Source: Phaeosaccion multiseriatum
Taxonomy: Eukaryota > Ochrophyta, other classes
DNA length: 64,000 nt
NCBI GenBank assembly: GCA_965112735.1
Contig: OZ218952.1
Span: forward strand, 4,030,001 to 4,094,000
Direction of reading: 5' to 3'
The notes under the pieces were generated by a model, which worked only from the letters and a program-made list of their open reading frames with translations, made no database searches and was not told the origin of the DNA. The position numbers were made by a program, and so were the translations under genes. Shown one piece after another: positions 1 through 12,600 of the stretch (its first letter is position 1; every line of letters begins with the position of its first letter).

Positions 1-1052
1 TGTCTCGCCACCTCCCTAGCGAGCAAAGACCCGTCCAACAGCCCGGCCCGCACGCTCTCCATCGCCCACGGAGCCCAACCACTAGTGCTGCTGCCGCTCT
101 GAGTCGCGTCGGTTCCTTCCAAGCGGCGTCGGGCAATGTCCGAGAGCCTCCTCAGCCCCACGACCTTCTTGAGCAGGGGCAAAATGCCGCACTGCGCGAG
201 AAAGCGGTAGTCCCTTGCTTCGTAGTCCAACGCCCAACACGTGAGCAGCACATGCACAGTGCCCGACTGGAGACAGTCATAGGCCCGCCCCACCACGGGG
301 CACAGCAGCTCGTACAGCCGCGAGAAGGCCGTCTGCACACCGCTCAGCACACCCGCGCTACATCCTTCGAGGTCGTTGAGGTAGTGATGGCGACTCAGTG
401 CTGCCGCTGCCGCTGCCGCCGCTGCTGCCGTCGCTGCTGCTGCCTCTGCCTCCCGTCCGCCCCCTCCTCCTCCTCCTCCTCCTCCTCCAGCCGGTCCATC
501 CCCTCGGCTCGTCCCATCCACCCCCCATGCCCTCCCCTCGGGCTGTTTCCCTCCTTCCTCTTGCCCCCCGCCAGAGCCCTCCCCCCTCTCCTCGCTGCGG
601 ACGCTGTGGAAGGCCGGACGAAGAAAGGCAAGGGCGTCTGCCAGAGCCGAATGTAGCGGCGCAGGAGCATCGGCACCAGCAGCAGCGCTCGCACCTGCGC
701 CGACGACGGCAGCGCTACTTTCTTTCTGACCCTCCCCCTTACCCTCACCTTCCGACCCGCTGCTGCTGCCTTTAGAAGACGGCGAGACACCGCCGATAAG
801 AGATGCTTGCGATGGTGCCTGTGGCAGCTTCGGTAGCGGCAGCAATGGCGAAGGTCTCACCAACGTCTCCACGAGGGCCTTGAGGCCTTGCAGGCCGAAG
901 GAACGCATGGCGGCCCTCTGACTGCGCGCTTTGAGGGCTCCTCTCAGACGAGCAGGGGTGGCCAAAACACCACCTGTGAGGATATACAGAGCACACGCCT
1001 GTGCGGCAGCCATGGCCGGAGACATAGCGTCGAAGACCTCCTCCTCCTCCTC

Positions 1053-1089
<37 letters not shown>

Positions 1090-3179
1090 TCGTCATCATC
1101 ACTATCACTACGGCCATCGCCATCACCATCACAGTAACCACCATGCTCACCACCCTCTCTACCATCGTGGATGCCTAGGTGCTGGTGGTCGTTGTCCTCC
1201 GCCTCCTCGTTGTCGGCCTCGCTGAAGCTCCCAAACGCCTTTACAAGACGACGCCCTGTTCCCACTCCTCCGGAACCACTGGGGTAGCGTTTGCCGTGTT
1301 CCCACTCCTCCTCCCACAGCGCCAAATGTGCCCCTCCTCCCCGCCTCCTACCCAAGAAGGAAGACGACGCTGCCCGCTTCAAGGGGCGTTGCAATCCCAC
1401 GTCCCCTCTTCCTCCTTCCTCTTTTCCTTCTTCTTCTCTCTCTCGACCTCCATCGAGGCTCTGTGGCGTACCGGGCAGCCCCAGTCCTCCCCACCCCCCT
1501 CGGCTACCCCCGAGTGGAGACCCCGCGTACTGCTGTAGAGAGAGCAGCCCTGACTCCCCTCCTCCGTAGCTGCTGGAGCGAGACACCGCCTGTCTCTGTA
1601 GCGAGGTTAGAGACTTGCGACGCATGCGCTGCTGCACACGAAGTACATCTTGCACGCCCTTCCACCGCTGCTGCTGCTGTAGGGCCATATGCTGCGGGTG
1701 TGGGTGCGCGTAGTGTCCGAGGCTGCTGCTGCTGCTGCTACTGACTGGTCTCGCCGCTAGTGATCCTGCCAACCCATGCTCCTCACCACTGCGCCACCTC
1801 ATGAGCTGATGCTGCACACCCACAGGTGGAGGTGTAGGTAGGGAAGACATGTTGTCAGCGAGCATGTGCATGAGTTCGGCATTCGAGTGCGTCGCCATTT
1901 GCGAGGCCGTGGCTGACTCTAACTCGGCCTCCGACTCGTCATGTTCAGTACCCGTAGGGAGGATGGTCGAGGACGCCATCTCGAGGAGGAAGAAGGAGCG
2001 CTCTCGGAGCTGTGAGCAGAGATGCTTGAAACCGTCGAAGGGAAGGGGCCGCGACTGCTGCTTCTGCTGCTGCTCCTTTTGTCGGGAGCGTGGCTTCCTT
2101 CGCTTCGTCGTCGGAGTGGTTCCTAAGGCCGCCTCGGTTGTCGCTCCTTCACCATCATCCTTGGTCTCTTGCTCCTCGCCCCCTTCTTTCTCTTCGTCTT
2201 CGTCCTCGTCCTCCTCCTCGTTCTCCTCAGCTTCAGCTTCGGCTGCCATCCTCTGCCGCTCCGTATCCTCTCGCTCTACCGTGGAGGCCTTGAAGAACTG
2301 CCTCTGACTGCGCAAGTGCGTCCGCAGCTGCCGCACACGCACCCACAGTTTGCACATGGCCGCACTCGGCTTGGGTGGGCCACTACCAATGCCAACAACA
2401 TTACCCTTCTCGTTGTCCGTGGCTGCGGCCCCACCACCACCTGCAGTAGCCTCCTCCCCGTCCCCTCGCTCTTCCTTCGCCTCCTCCTCTCCCTCCCCTC
2501 CCTGCTCCTGCTCCTCCTCCTCTTCCTCCTTCCTTGCAGCCGCTTGCTTGGCTTTCTCATCTTGCTCGTCCTCGATGTCGGCAACTGCACTCTGCGCCTC
2601 TGTAACGAGGCAGCTGTGCTTGAGCAGAGCCGCCAGAAAGGGTGTCTCCACGGTGGGAAAGGCGTAATTTCCCGTCCTTTCCAAAACCTTGCGCAAGAAA
2701 GCCGGGTCGGGGTGACTCTGCTCCATCCAGCCGACGAGCAATCGGTACAAGGAAGGGGAGGAGGAGGAGCTAGAGGTGACTTCCACTGCTGCTGCTGGTG
2801 TTGCTGTTGCCACTCCTGCTGCTGCGTCACCTGTTGCTGCTTCCATCGCCTCTTGTCTTTGCTCCTCTGCAGCCACAGCGGACGCATTCAGCTCATCCAG
2901 GAACGCCTTGGTAGACTGCGACGAAACCCTCGCCGCACCGCGAACACCGCGAATAGCGCTACCCCGCACCACCCCCTCACCACCCTCCTTGTCCTGCCCT
3001 GTGCCCTGTGTTGTAGGGCGCTGAACATGACCGCCTCGGGTACCTCCAACACCCACTCCGTCTTGTGGGCGTTGTACGACACGCAGCACAAGGGCGAGCT
3101 GCCCCCCCGTGTCTAAGCCTGCCAACACCCGCCACGACTTCCGCCCCCCCTCTCCTCTCTCGTCCTCTCTAGTAGGTCT

Positions 3180-3211
<32 letters not shown>

Positions 3212-5004
3212 CCTGCTGCTGCTGCCGCTGCCACGGCTGCTCGCTATACCGCAGAGGCACGTCACACCGCCCTACAGGCACTTTGCCGAGCATCACCGTT
3301 GCCCTGACTCGCAGAGAGCCCAAGTCGTCACCGCCAGGAAGGCCGAACACGTGGGAGCAAAAGGTCTCTCCCTCTCCCTCTCCCCGCGCCAAACTCAAAC
3401 TACCCCTGCCCCTGCCCACTACAGAGGTGCCAATGTGTTGTTTGTGCAGTGTGCTGCTGTCAGCGCCCTTATTGGCTGTCAGAGAAGGAGAAGGAGAAGA
3501 AGAAGAAGAGGAAGGAGAAGGAAGCGGCGGTGCTGCTGTCTCCAGCCAAACAGGGTTGCATCCGCCTCGACGACAGGGTCGAATGCCGGCCCTCTCCAAT
3601 ACCATCCCCTCCCCCCCCCCCTCCTCCTCCTCTTGTTCTCCCTCCTCTGTGTACACCTTACGCACCAGGCTAAGGCATACAGAGGGGTTCGAAACACTCG
3701 CCTGGAATAGCCGTCTCCGCCTCTCTTCATCGCCTCCAAGGCCTCGAGCATAGAGCACCACCACCTCCACCTCTCCCCCGCTCGCGTCGCCCCCTGTGAG
3801 TGCGGCCCTGCTGCCCCTGCTACCCTCGATCATGCCCTTCTTGTAACTGCTCCCACTACTCTCTTCCCCGCCCTTATTACCATCTTCCTGGCGCCTGCCA
3901 CCCCGAGCAGAGACGACTCTTTCTCCTCCTCCGCCTCCTCCTCCGCCACCACCCACCACCATCGGGACCCTTCTCTCCTCCTCCTCCTCCTCCTCCTCCT
4001 CCTCCTCCTCCTCCTCCTCCTGCTGCTGCCGTACCACCAATTGGTGCTTCCCCGACTCGGCTCTCCACGCCTTTGCCCAAGTGCGGCGAGACAGTGCCCA
4101 CTTCTCCCCTGCATCCATCACCCCACCAGACACCTCGGACTCCACTCCTCCACTGAGCAAGGGGGAGCGAAGCCAGGGCTGAAGCAAGGCTGCCTCTCCA
4201 TCCTCCTTGTTGTTCAGGTGCTCTCCGCGAATCAGCGTCGCACTCAACCCCCCCCCCAGGGCAGCAAGTGTCTTTTGAAGGTCCAGCGAAAGGGGCAATA
4301 TCCGTGTCCCGTTCACGCCTCCACCTCCTCCTGGTCGAAGGGTCACCGCTTGCTTATCACTGCTGATGCTGCACGCGGGGTACAACACAGCGCCACCGCC
4401 AGACCGTTCCTTCTTCCCCTTCTTTCTCCGCGGGACAGTCGGTGTCTGTGCCACCCCTCCGGGCACCTCACACACCGCCCCACTCCCGGGGCGACCGAAG
4501 AGCAACCCCTGATCCACGCCATTAATCCTCAGCCAAAGGGCTCCAGTGGTGGCGTCCGCCCCAATGGTCACAACATCAAGGCTCTTGAGCGGTAGGCAGG
4601 CTTCCCCGACCCGCACAGGGAGACCGTCCAGTCCCATCACCACCACGCCATTGGTGCGTAGGGTGCCATCGCTCCACCACGCCCATGAGCCGAAGTACGA
4701 GCCAAGTGCCTTTCCATCGGGAATGACTGCAACCGCACTCACTCCGAAGGCCATTGGGTACCGAACAGTGTCCAGGCACGAAGCCGAAGAACTGCCACCG
4801 ACACTTCCCTCTCCCCCGCCACCGCCGCCACTGAAGCAACCCCGTCCATTGCCATCCCCCCCTCCTCCTCCTCCTCCTCCTTGCCGTCCGTTGGAGGTGA
4901 TCTCCATCTCAACTGCGTTAAAGCCCTGCGCTGCTGTGAAGCCATGGAGAGTGCGCGCAGTAACCCAGTCCCAGCTTTGAAGCCGCCGATGCTGTTGCTG
5001 CTGC

Positions 5005-5040
<36 letters not shown>

Positions 5041-6497
5041 ACATCGTCTTGTCGCAAATCGACAACCAAAGTGTCTCCCCCCCTTGGTGAAACTGCTGCT
5101 ACCCTTTCTGCTGCTCCTGCTCTTTCTGCTACTTCTGCGGCTTCTCCGTCAGCTACTGCTGCTGCCGCTGCCCCAGAAGCCTCAGCCATTGCTTCTGCCA
5201 ACGGGTCTCGCACCCGACCTCCTCCGTCTCTACCCATCCCTCCCACGCCACCACCCATGTCGCTCGCTGAACCTTCTCGAGCGTCGCCCCCGGCGCTCTC
5301 TGGGCTCTCTCCCCCCTCCTCCCCCATTCCCTCCCCATGGCCGTTGTGACCCCCGCGTCTTTCCGCCTCCTCTGCCTCCTCCTCCTCTTCCATCATGTCT
5401 CCTACAGACTCGTCTCTAACGAGACCAGCCAACAACCACGGCATGCTGTGAAGCTTCCGCCGCTCAATCGCGCGCTTATCCGCACACAACACCGCACCTC
5501 CTCTTCCCTCCTTCATGCAAGGAGCCGGGGCCCAAACCAGCTGTCGTTGGGCCTCCCAGCCTCCTCCTCCTCCCCCTCCTCCTCCTCCCAACAACACATC
5601 CTCCTCCTCCTCCCCCTCCTCCGAGCAAGCCGCCGCTCCATCCCCCCACTGGATTGTCTGAAAAGAAGAGGAAGGGCTTCTCCCCATCACCTCTACCTTT
5701 AATAGCCGAATCTTAACCCCCGAGCGGTAGCTACCGCAGCAAGGGTATAGCGCTCCTCCTCCTCCTCCCGAAGCGGCGGAGGCATCAATATTGTCAAAGC
5801 CTCCGTCCTGCTCCTCCCCATTCACACTAAACCGCAAGGTGCCTTCGTCGGCGTCCAATTCGCAGCGAATGGTATCGCCAGGATGCACTTTCTGCATAAT
5901 CCGGCTCCCTGCCAGCTGCACACCTCTCGCGTAGAGCACTCCATTGTACGCCCTGCGCATCCACAGAGAAGCGCTTGAGTTGTAGCACCTGCTCAGGAGG
6001 GGCTTGACACCCAACCCAAACACCGAGCATTCGTCTCCCACGCTGTCGCTCTCCAGCATGAATTCCCACGCCGCCTTTCCGCTGGTGATGGGGCAGTCAA
6101 CGGTGGCGCAGGTGTTGCTGCTGGTGAGGGCGGTGTACACCTGGCCGTCGTCGGAGATGGTGTAGTATGCACCTGTGAGTACGGAGGAGGAAGAGAGGAG
6201 GAGGAGGAGGAGGAGGAGGAGGAGGAGGAGGAGGAGGAGGAGGAGGAGGAGGAGGAGGGGCTTAGTCTTGTGCATTACTCACATGCACACGCACACACGC
6301 GCGCACAAAACACACAAAACAAAACTCATGCACACACATGCCCGGCCCTTCCTGCCCCCACCTGCGACCTCATCTCCCTCCAGACTGGCGGGCACCGTTC
6401 TCCACCCGCTGGTAGAGGCCGTGGGGCAGCCCTGGGGACGCTTCAGCTCAGCACGACATAACGCGCGCTCGGCCGACGCCACCTGTGTGTGTGTTTA

Positions 6498-6528
<31 letters not shown>

Positions 6529-7564
6529 ACGTGTGTTTGTGTGTGTGCGTGTGAGTTGGTGCGTGTATGTGTGCGTGCACAACAAGGCAACATACTTAAG
6601 ATATCATTTCAAATCCTCCCCTACAGAATGATTTCATCAACGCAACAACAAACGAAAGGCCTCGGCCCATGCACTTTCAAAGGTCCTCTTCTCTCCCTCT
6701 CCTATGTCAACAAACTCACCAGGGCGGCCTCCTCCGGGGATGTGGCGATGTGGTTTCCCAACGCCCCTGACAGTTTCACAACCGCCGGAAGCAGCCCCTC
6801 CGCCACGCGAGCTCTCCCCGCACACGAGCAGAGCCCCAGCAGCAGGGGGGGTAGGAGCGTGTCCAGGAGATGCAGCCAGGGAGAGTCCTCGTCATCACCA
6901 CCGCAGCCCCCTCCTTGTCGTCTGCCTCTTTCTTCGTCTCCTTCCTCTTCATCATCGCCATCTTCTTTTTCGTCATCTTCGACGCCTTCCTCCTCTTGTT
7001 CTTCGTCGTATTCTTCCAGTGCCGTCGCAGCGGCCAGTCTCCTTCTTCTGCCGCTACTCCTCCTCCTTGCTCTTTCTTCGTTAGGCCCTTGACAAAACGT
7101 GTCGTGACCATCCTCCTCCTCCTCCTCCTCCTCATCATCATCATCATCATCATCACAATAAGCATGATCATCACCGCCTTCAGAGCTTCTTCTTGTTGCC
7201 GCCGCCCCTTGCCCCTGCCTGCGCCTTTCAAAGCGATGGCAGCAAACGAAGCCCGGCAGAGCCAGAATCGTGCAGCACCCTCTCAGGAAGCTCTGCCCAT
7301 AGTGGCAAAGGAGCTCCTCGTGCGGCGTCTCCTGCGAAGGGCCTTTCTCCGCCACGAGTACAAGCAGGTGCTGCTGAAGAGTGTCGAGGAAGCGGAACGC
7401 CAGCCCGAGTACCTCGTCGCTCCATTCCTCCATCTCCGTCAGCCCAGGCTCGACCACACCCCCTTCTCCCTCCTCCTCCGCCTTTTCCTCCTTCTCCTCG
7501 CTTGCCTTCGTCTTACCTAAGCCAACCTCGGAGTCATGCTTCCCTTCCCTTACGACCCTCGCAA

Positions 7565-7598
<34 letters not shown>

Positions 7599-8113
7599 CT
7601 CCTCCGCCGCCTCCTCCTCCTCCTGCTTCTTCTTCTTCTTCTTCTTCTTCTTCTTCTTCTTCTTCTTCTTTTCTTCTTCCTCCTCTTGCTGCTCACCACG
7701 GCCCTCATGGAGGGAGCAAGTCCTCCCCTCTCCTCGCGCTCTCTTGCCGTTGTTGCGGGCCCTTCTCACTTGGTGGTGGTGGTGCTGCTGTTGCTGCTTC
7801 CCTCTGGAGGCCCGGGTCACGAGCATGCTGACCATGAGTGCCAGCAGGTCCGCCACGCTCTCTCTTTCAAACAAGTCGGACTCATACATACTGAGCAGCT
7901 CCAAAATCGACTTGGTCCCTGAGAAATGTAGCATCATATGGCGCAGAAGGCGTAGTCTGGCAATGGGCAGAGGATACATATCCTCACCATCCCCTCCTCC
8001 TCCCCCACTGCCAGACCCGCCTGTGCTGGTGTCCCTGCTTGTTGTGTCTGTGCCCACTGAAGAAGCTGGGTCAGTAGGCGCCTGTGACCCTGTCACCACT
8101 GCCGGTACTGGCG

Positions 8114-8144
<31 letters not shown>

Positions 8145-8811
8145 TGACTGGCGTGGCGATGGTGCTGAATCATACGTCAACGGCAGTGGCGGCGACGGCG
8201 GCGGCGGCCTTGAGAGCATTAGCAACAGATGCATGCGATCCGAGCAACGCGGCAAGAGTAGCGTCAGGCCGCTAGCGAAGGTATCCGCCGCCGCGCAGCG
8301 CAGAGTCTCTCCGTAGAGCCCACCCCTCATGATGCGGCGCAGACACCGGCACAGCCCGGGCATAACCATCCTGCCCATCATGTCTATCTTGTCGTGGATG
8401 TTGTTGGTGTCCTCCTTGCCGGTAGTATCATCACTGTGCCGTGGTGCGGTGTCAGCGGTGTCGAGCTTCAAGCCGACGGTTTCGGGGTTCACGTGCACGG
8501 CTACGAGACGGCAAAAGTTGGCCCGGAGAATGACCAGCAGGGAGAGAATGAGACTTGCGATCTTGGCAGTCTTGGCGCTGGCTTGCCCTTCTAGTGCTGC
8601 TGCTGCCGCTGCCGCAGTAGTAGCAGCTTCTTCTTGTGTTACCTGCGCCTCCTTTCCATCCTTCCCATGCTCCCCTTCTTTCGCAGCCGCCGTCGCCGAT
8701 GCTTCTTCGGAACGATTCCCTTCCTCGTCCGTCGAAGTACCGCCAGCCCCTGCTGCAGACGGACCGGCTGCCTCGTCGTCACCCTCATCCTCGTCACGGC
8801 AGTCGGGAGTT

Positions 8812-8847
<36 letters not shown>

Positions 8848-9592
8848 GCCGCCGCCGCCGCCGCCGCCGCGGCCGCCGCTTTTAGGTCAGTCTCGGCTTG
8901 GTCAAAGGACGCCAAGGTCCCCTGAAGCAGGGCCAACAGCTTGTCAAACACCAGTGCCGTCGGTTGAATCACGTACGGCTCCTCCAGAGGAAGCTCCCTC
9001 AGGAAGGATGAGGAGGCGCCGCCGCCGCCGTTGCCGCTACTGCCTCTCGCGCCGCCCAAGTCTCGGTGCATTCCGTCGGATGTTCTCCCGAACATTCCTC
9101 CGCCACTTCCAATGCCCCCCCCCCCACCGCCACGGCCTCTGCCAAATCCGTCCCCTTCCAACCCCATGCCAAACAGCCCCAGACTGCCTCCAGACCGTAA
9201 CCCTAACCCAGACCCTCCTCCTCCGCCATACATCCCCCCAGGGTGGAAGGGGATACCACTCCACGAGGGGGAACCGTCTCCTCCTCCTCCTCCTCCTCCT
9301 CCTCCTCCTCCTCCTCCTCCTCCTCCTCCTCCTCCTCCCCCTCCTCCTCCAGAGTAACCGCTGAAACCGTCTCCAAATCTCCACCGACTCTGCTCAAAGC
9401 TGGCAGGGAGGGGGGGGGTGCCAAAATCGAAGGCATTATTCCCTCCTCCCCCGCCACCACCCCAGCCAGGGCCAAGCAAGTTCAGCCGGGCGGCATTGGC
9501 GCTAAACCGCCCATACTCGTCCAACCAAAAAGGGCTGCGACTGCTGTTGTTCCTGTCCCCACCCCCTGCCCGCCCTCCTCCTCCTCCTCCTC

Positions 9593-9626
<34 letters not shown>

Positions 9627-12600
9627 TCTTCTATTACCCCCGGAGACCGGGCTACTCTCCAGCCAGGAGTGACCGTCTCCCCATATGAGGTGTGACGAGC
9701 GATGAGGAATGGCCATTACTGCGTTCTCCACCATCCGAAACGCCAAGCTCGAGCCACCGCCGGAGCCGGGGGAGGAGGAGGAGGAGGAAGAGGGGAAGCC
9801 CCTCCTTGCGGGAGAGGAAGACGAGGTAGGAGAGGGGGAATCGTCATCAATGTCCACGAACGCCGGATATCTACTGCTGCCTCCACCCCTATTATTCCCC
9901 GCCCCGGTGCCTCTGGTAGAGGCCCTGGGGATCAGACCCCTTCTGCCCCTCGGCTCTGCGCCTGCCCCTCCTCCCCCTCCTCCTCCTCCTCCCCCTCCTC
10001 TTTCCGTTGCTGCTGCTGCTGCTGCTGCTGCTGTCAATGCTGATGCGGATGACACTGCCCTCCCCCGGCCGAGCTGCTGCTCAGTGGTGTCCCATTCGTC
10101 GTCGCTTGTACCCAGGGTGGCAACTTCACTGTTGCCCGCTGCTCTCCCCTGCACGGTGAGACCCTGTCGACGAAGGTTTTGGCGCTGCATGTTCTGCCGA
10201 TGAACCCTCTCCCGCAGGTTCGAGACGGCCGAAGTCAAGGCCTCCGCTGTCGACTGCTGCGTAGTAGCGGTGCGGTTGGCCCTACTAGTGCCACTACCAC
10301 TGCTGCTTCTACTGCCGCTGCTGCTGGTTGACCGCCCGCCACCACCGGCGGCACCACTCCTACTGCTGTTGAGGCCTGGGCCTACCGCCACCATCTGGTA
10401 AGGCCGCTGCCGCTGCTGGCGCTGCTCATTGTGCTGGTGGAGGTGTGCTGTGCTCGCCGTGCTTACACTCCGCACCTCGACTCCTCGACTGATCCAATTT
10501 CCTCCCCTAGACTCCGCCCTGGAGCTGCTGGCGGTATTATTCCCCTGCCGACCCACCCCGCCCCCGCTGGACATCTGCACAAGCTGGCCTTCGCCACCAC
10601 CTGCGTTGGCCGTGCCCGATCCTCCTCCTCCTCCTCCTCCCCCGCCGCCGGTAGGGCCTCGCCCAACGATTATGCGTGCCGGCCCACCCATCTCAAAGGT
10701 TGGACTAGAGGATGCTCCTCCTCCCCCCCCCCCCTGCCCACGAGCCCGCGCAAGGTAGCGCGATGCCCTTGCCGTCCAGCCTCCTCCTCCTCCTGCCACT
10801 CCTTCAGCTCGAGCCCTACCCCTCCGGCCCGACGGAGGTGATGACATAGCCTCCGAAAACGACGGCGACGGTCCTCCTCCCCAGAGTCCCCTCCTCGCAC
10901 CGGAGCGCAATCTTCCGCCCTCCGTTGCAGCAGCAGCGGTACCAGCAGCAGTAGCAGCGGCGGCAGCAGCAGCGTCGGATGGATCTAGAGGCACGTACCA
11001 CCTCGCTAGGACCGACATGCTGCGGAGCAATGCGGACGCAGGGGAGGCCTCCAGCTCGGCCTTAATGTCCTCGATTCGCTCCGCCGCTGCCAAAGCTTCG
11101 CTGCTGGTGCTGTTGCTGTTGCTACTTCTCCGTTGTCCACCCTCTGCTTCTGTTGCTGCACCTCCGCGTCCTACTTCTGTATCACCATCTGCCCCTGCTG
11201 CGGACCCGGGCCGTCCAGACGCCGTCGGAGAGGGAGGGGACGGTGAGCTTGAGCGCTGCTGCTGCTGCCCAGTCCTCCTCTGCTCGGCCCCGTTCTCCGT
11301 GGCGGCGGGGTACTGCTCTTCTGCTTCTGTTTCACTGTCCTCCGTTTCACTGTCCTCCTCAAAGATAATGATGGGGTCGTCTCTTCTCCCGTCGCCTCCA
11401 GTTCTTCCTCTCATCCCCCCTTCTCCTCCCCTCCTCGACCTATTGTCATTACTGCTGTTGCTGGTGCTGCTGCCATTGTCACTGCCGCGACCACCACTAC
11501 TACTGTTGCTCGTGACCACCCCAGCCCCACCTCCTTCCTCATCCGCGTCATCGGAATCAGCGTCCAAGCGCTTCAGATGCAGCAAGCGCACACTCTTGTG
11601 GCTGCCGTAAAAGCAGACGAGGGGGTGCACGCCGTGGGGCACGCCGTTGAATATCACTCCACGATCGATGCCATTCACCTGCAGCGACAGCGTGTGTGCC
11701 CCGCTGTCCAGCCGGAACTTGACAGCGTCTCTGGGGTGAATCTTGGATACCGTGAGCCCCTGCCGCTGCCCGTTGCAGTACGTCTCGCCGCTGTAGCAGC
11801 GCACCGTCCACATTTGGTGGCTGTTCTCGTAGCAGGAGTTGGTCACCGGGTGTACCGCAACGCCTAGTAGTGGAGGCGGCGGTGGTGGTGGTGGTGGTGG
11901 TGGATGGAAGTGGATGGATTATGAGGCAACAGGAAGCAAAAGGGTTGGGGTTTAGGTGATGCTTGGGGTGTAGGTGACGCTCTGTGTGTGTAACAGAAAG
12001 CCGAGCACCGCCGTGCTGCAGACAAGTACTCTCCTCCTCCTCCTCCTCCTCTTCCTCTTCTTCTTCCTCCTCCTCCTGCTGCTGCTCCTCCTGCTCCTCC
12101 TCCTTCTTCCCCTCCTCCTCCCCTTCCTCCTCCTCTTCCTCTTCTTCCTCCTCCTTCCTCACCTAAGCACGTGGTTTCATCTCCGTTTGTCTCTCGCTCT
12201 AGACGCATCTCCCACTCCCACACGCCCCTCCTCAGGCACTGCTGTACCAAGCTGTGGCTGTTGCCGCTATCCACACTCGTTGCCACTGCGCCTCCGTCAG
12301 AAATGTCCACCCATGAGCTGGAGCGGGACCGATCAAACACAGCGTCTTTCACCGTCCGCTCGTGGCTCCTGCGCTGACAAGACCGCTGCGCCTTCTCGGC
12401 TGCCCCTATGAGCTTCTCGACAAGTGACCCCAGGCCCCCCGCCTCAAAGGACAGGTACTCAGCAGGGAGCGCGGTGACGGCGGAAGGGGTTGGAGGAGTA
12501 GGAGTAGGAGTAGGAGGCGAGGGTAGTGCTGTCGTTGTTACCGTCGGCATCATCATCGAGTGAGACCCCGTCCCAGACCCGGATGACCCGGAGGGACTGC

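Noticed and set aside
2169-3116. Plus-strand ORF of 315 codons opposite the giant gene
   Set aside because: Leu/Ser/Cys-rich shadow of the minus-strand coding frame; the minus frame is continuous and contains domains.
9190-9215. Telomere-like CCCTAACCC on the plus strand
   Set aside because: Only about 1.5 units, within coding sequence of the giant gene.
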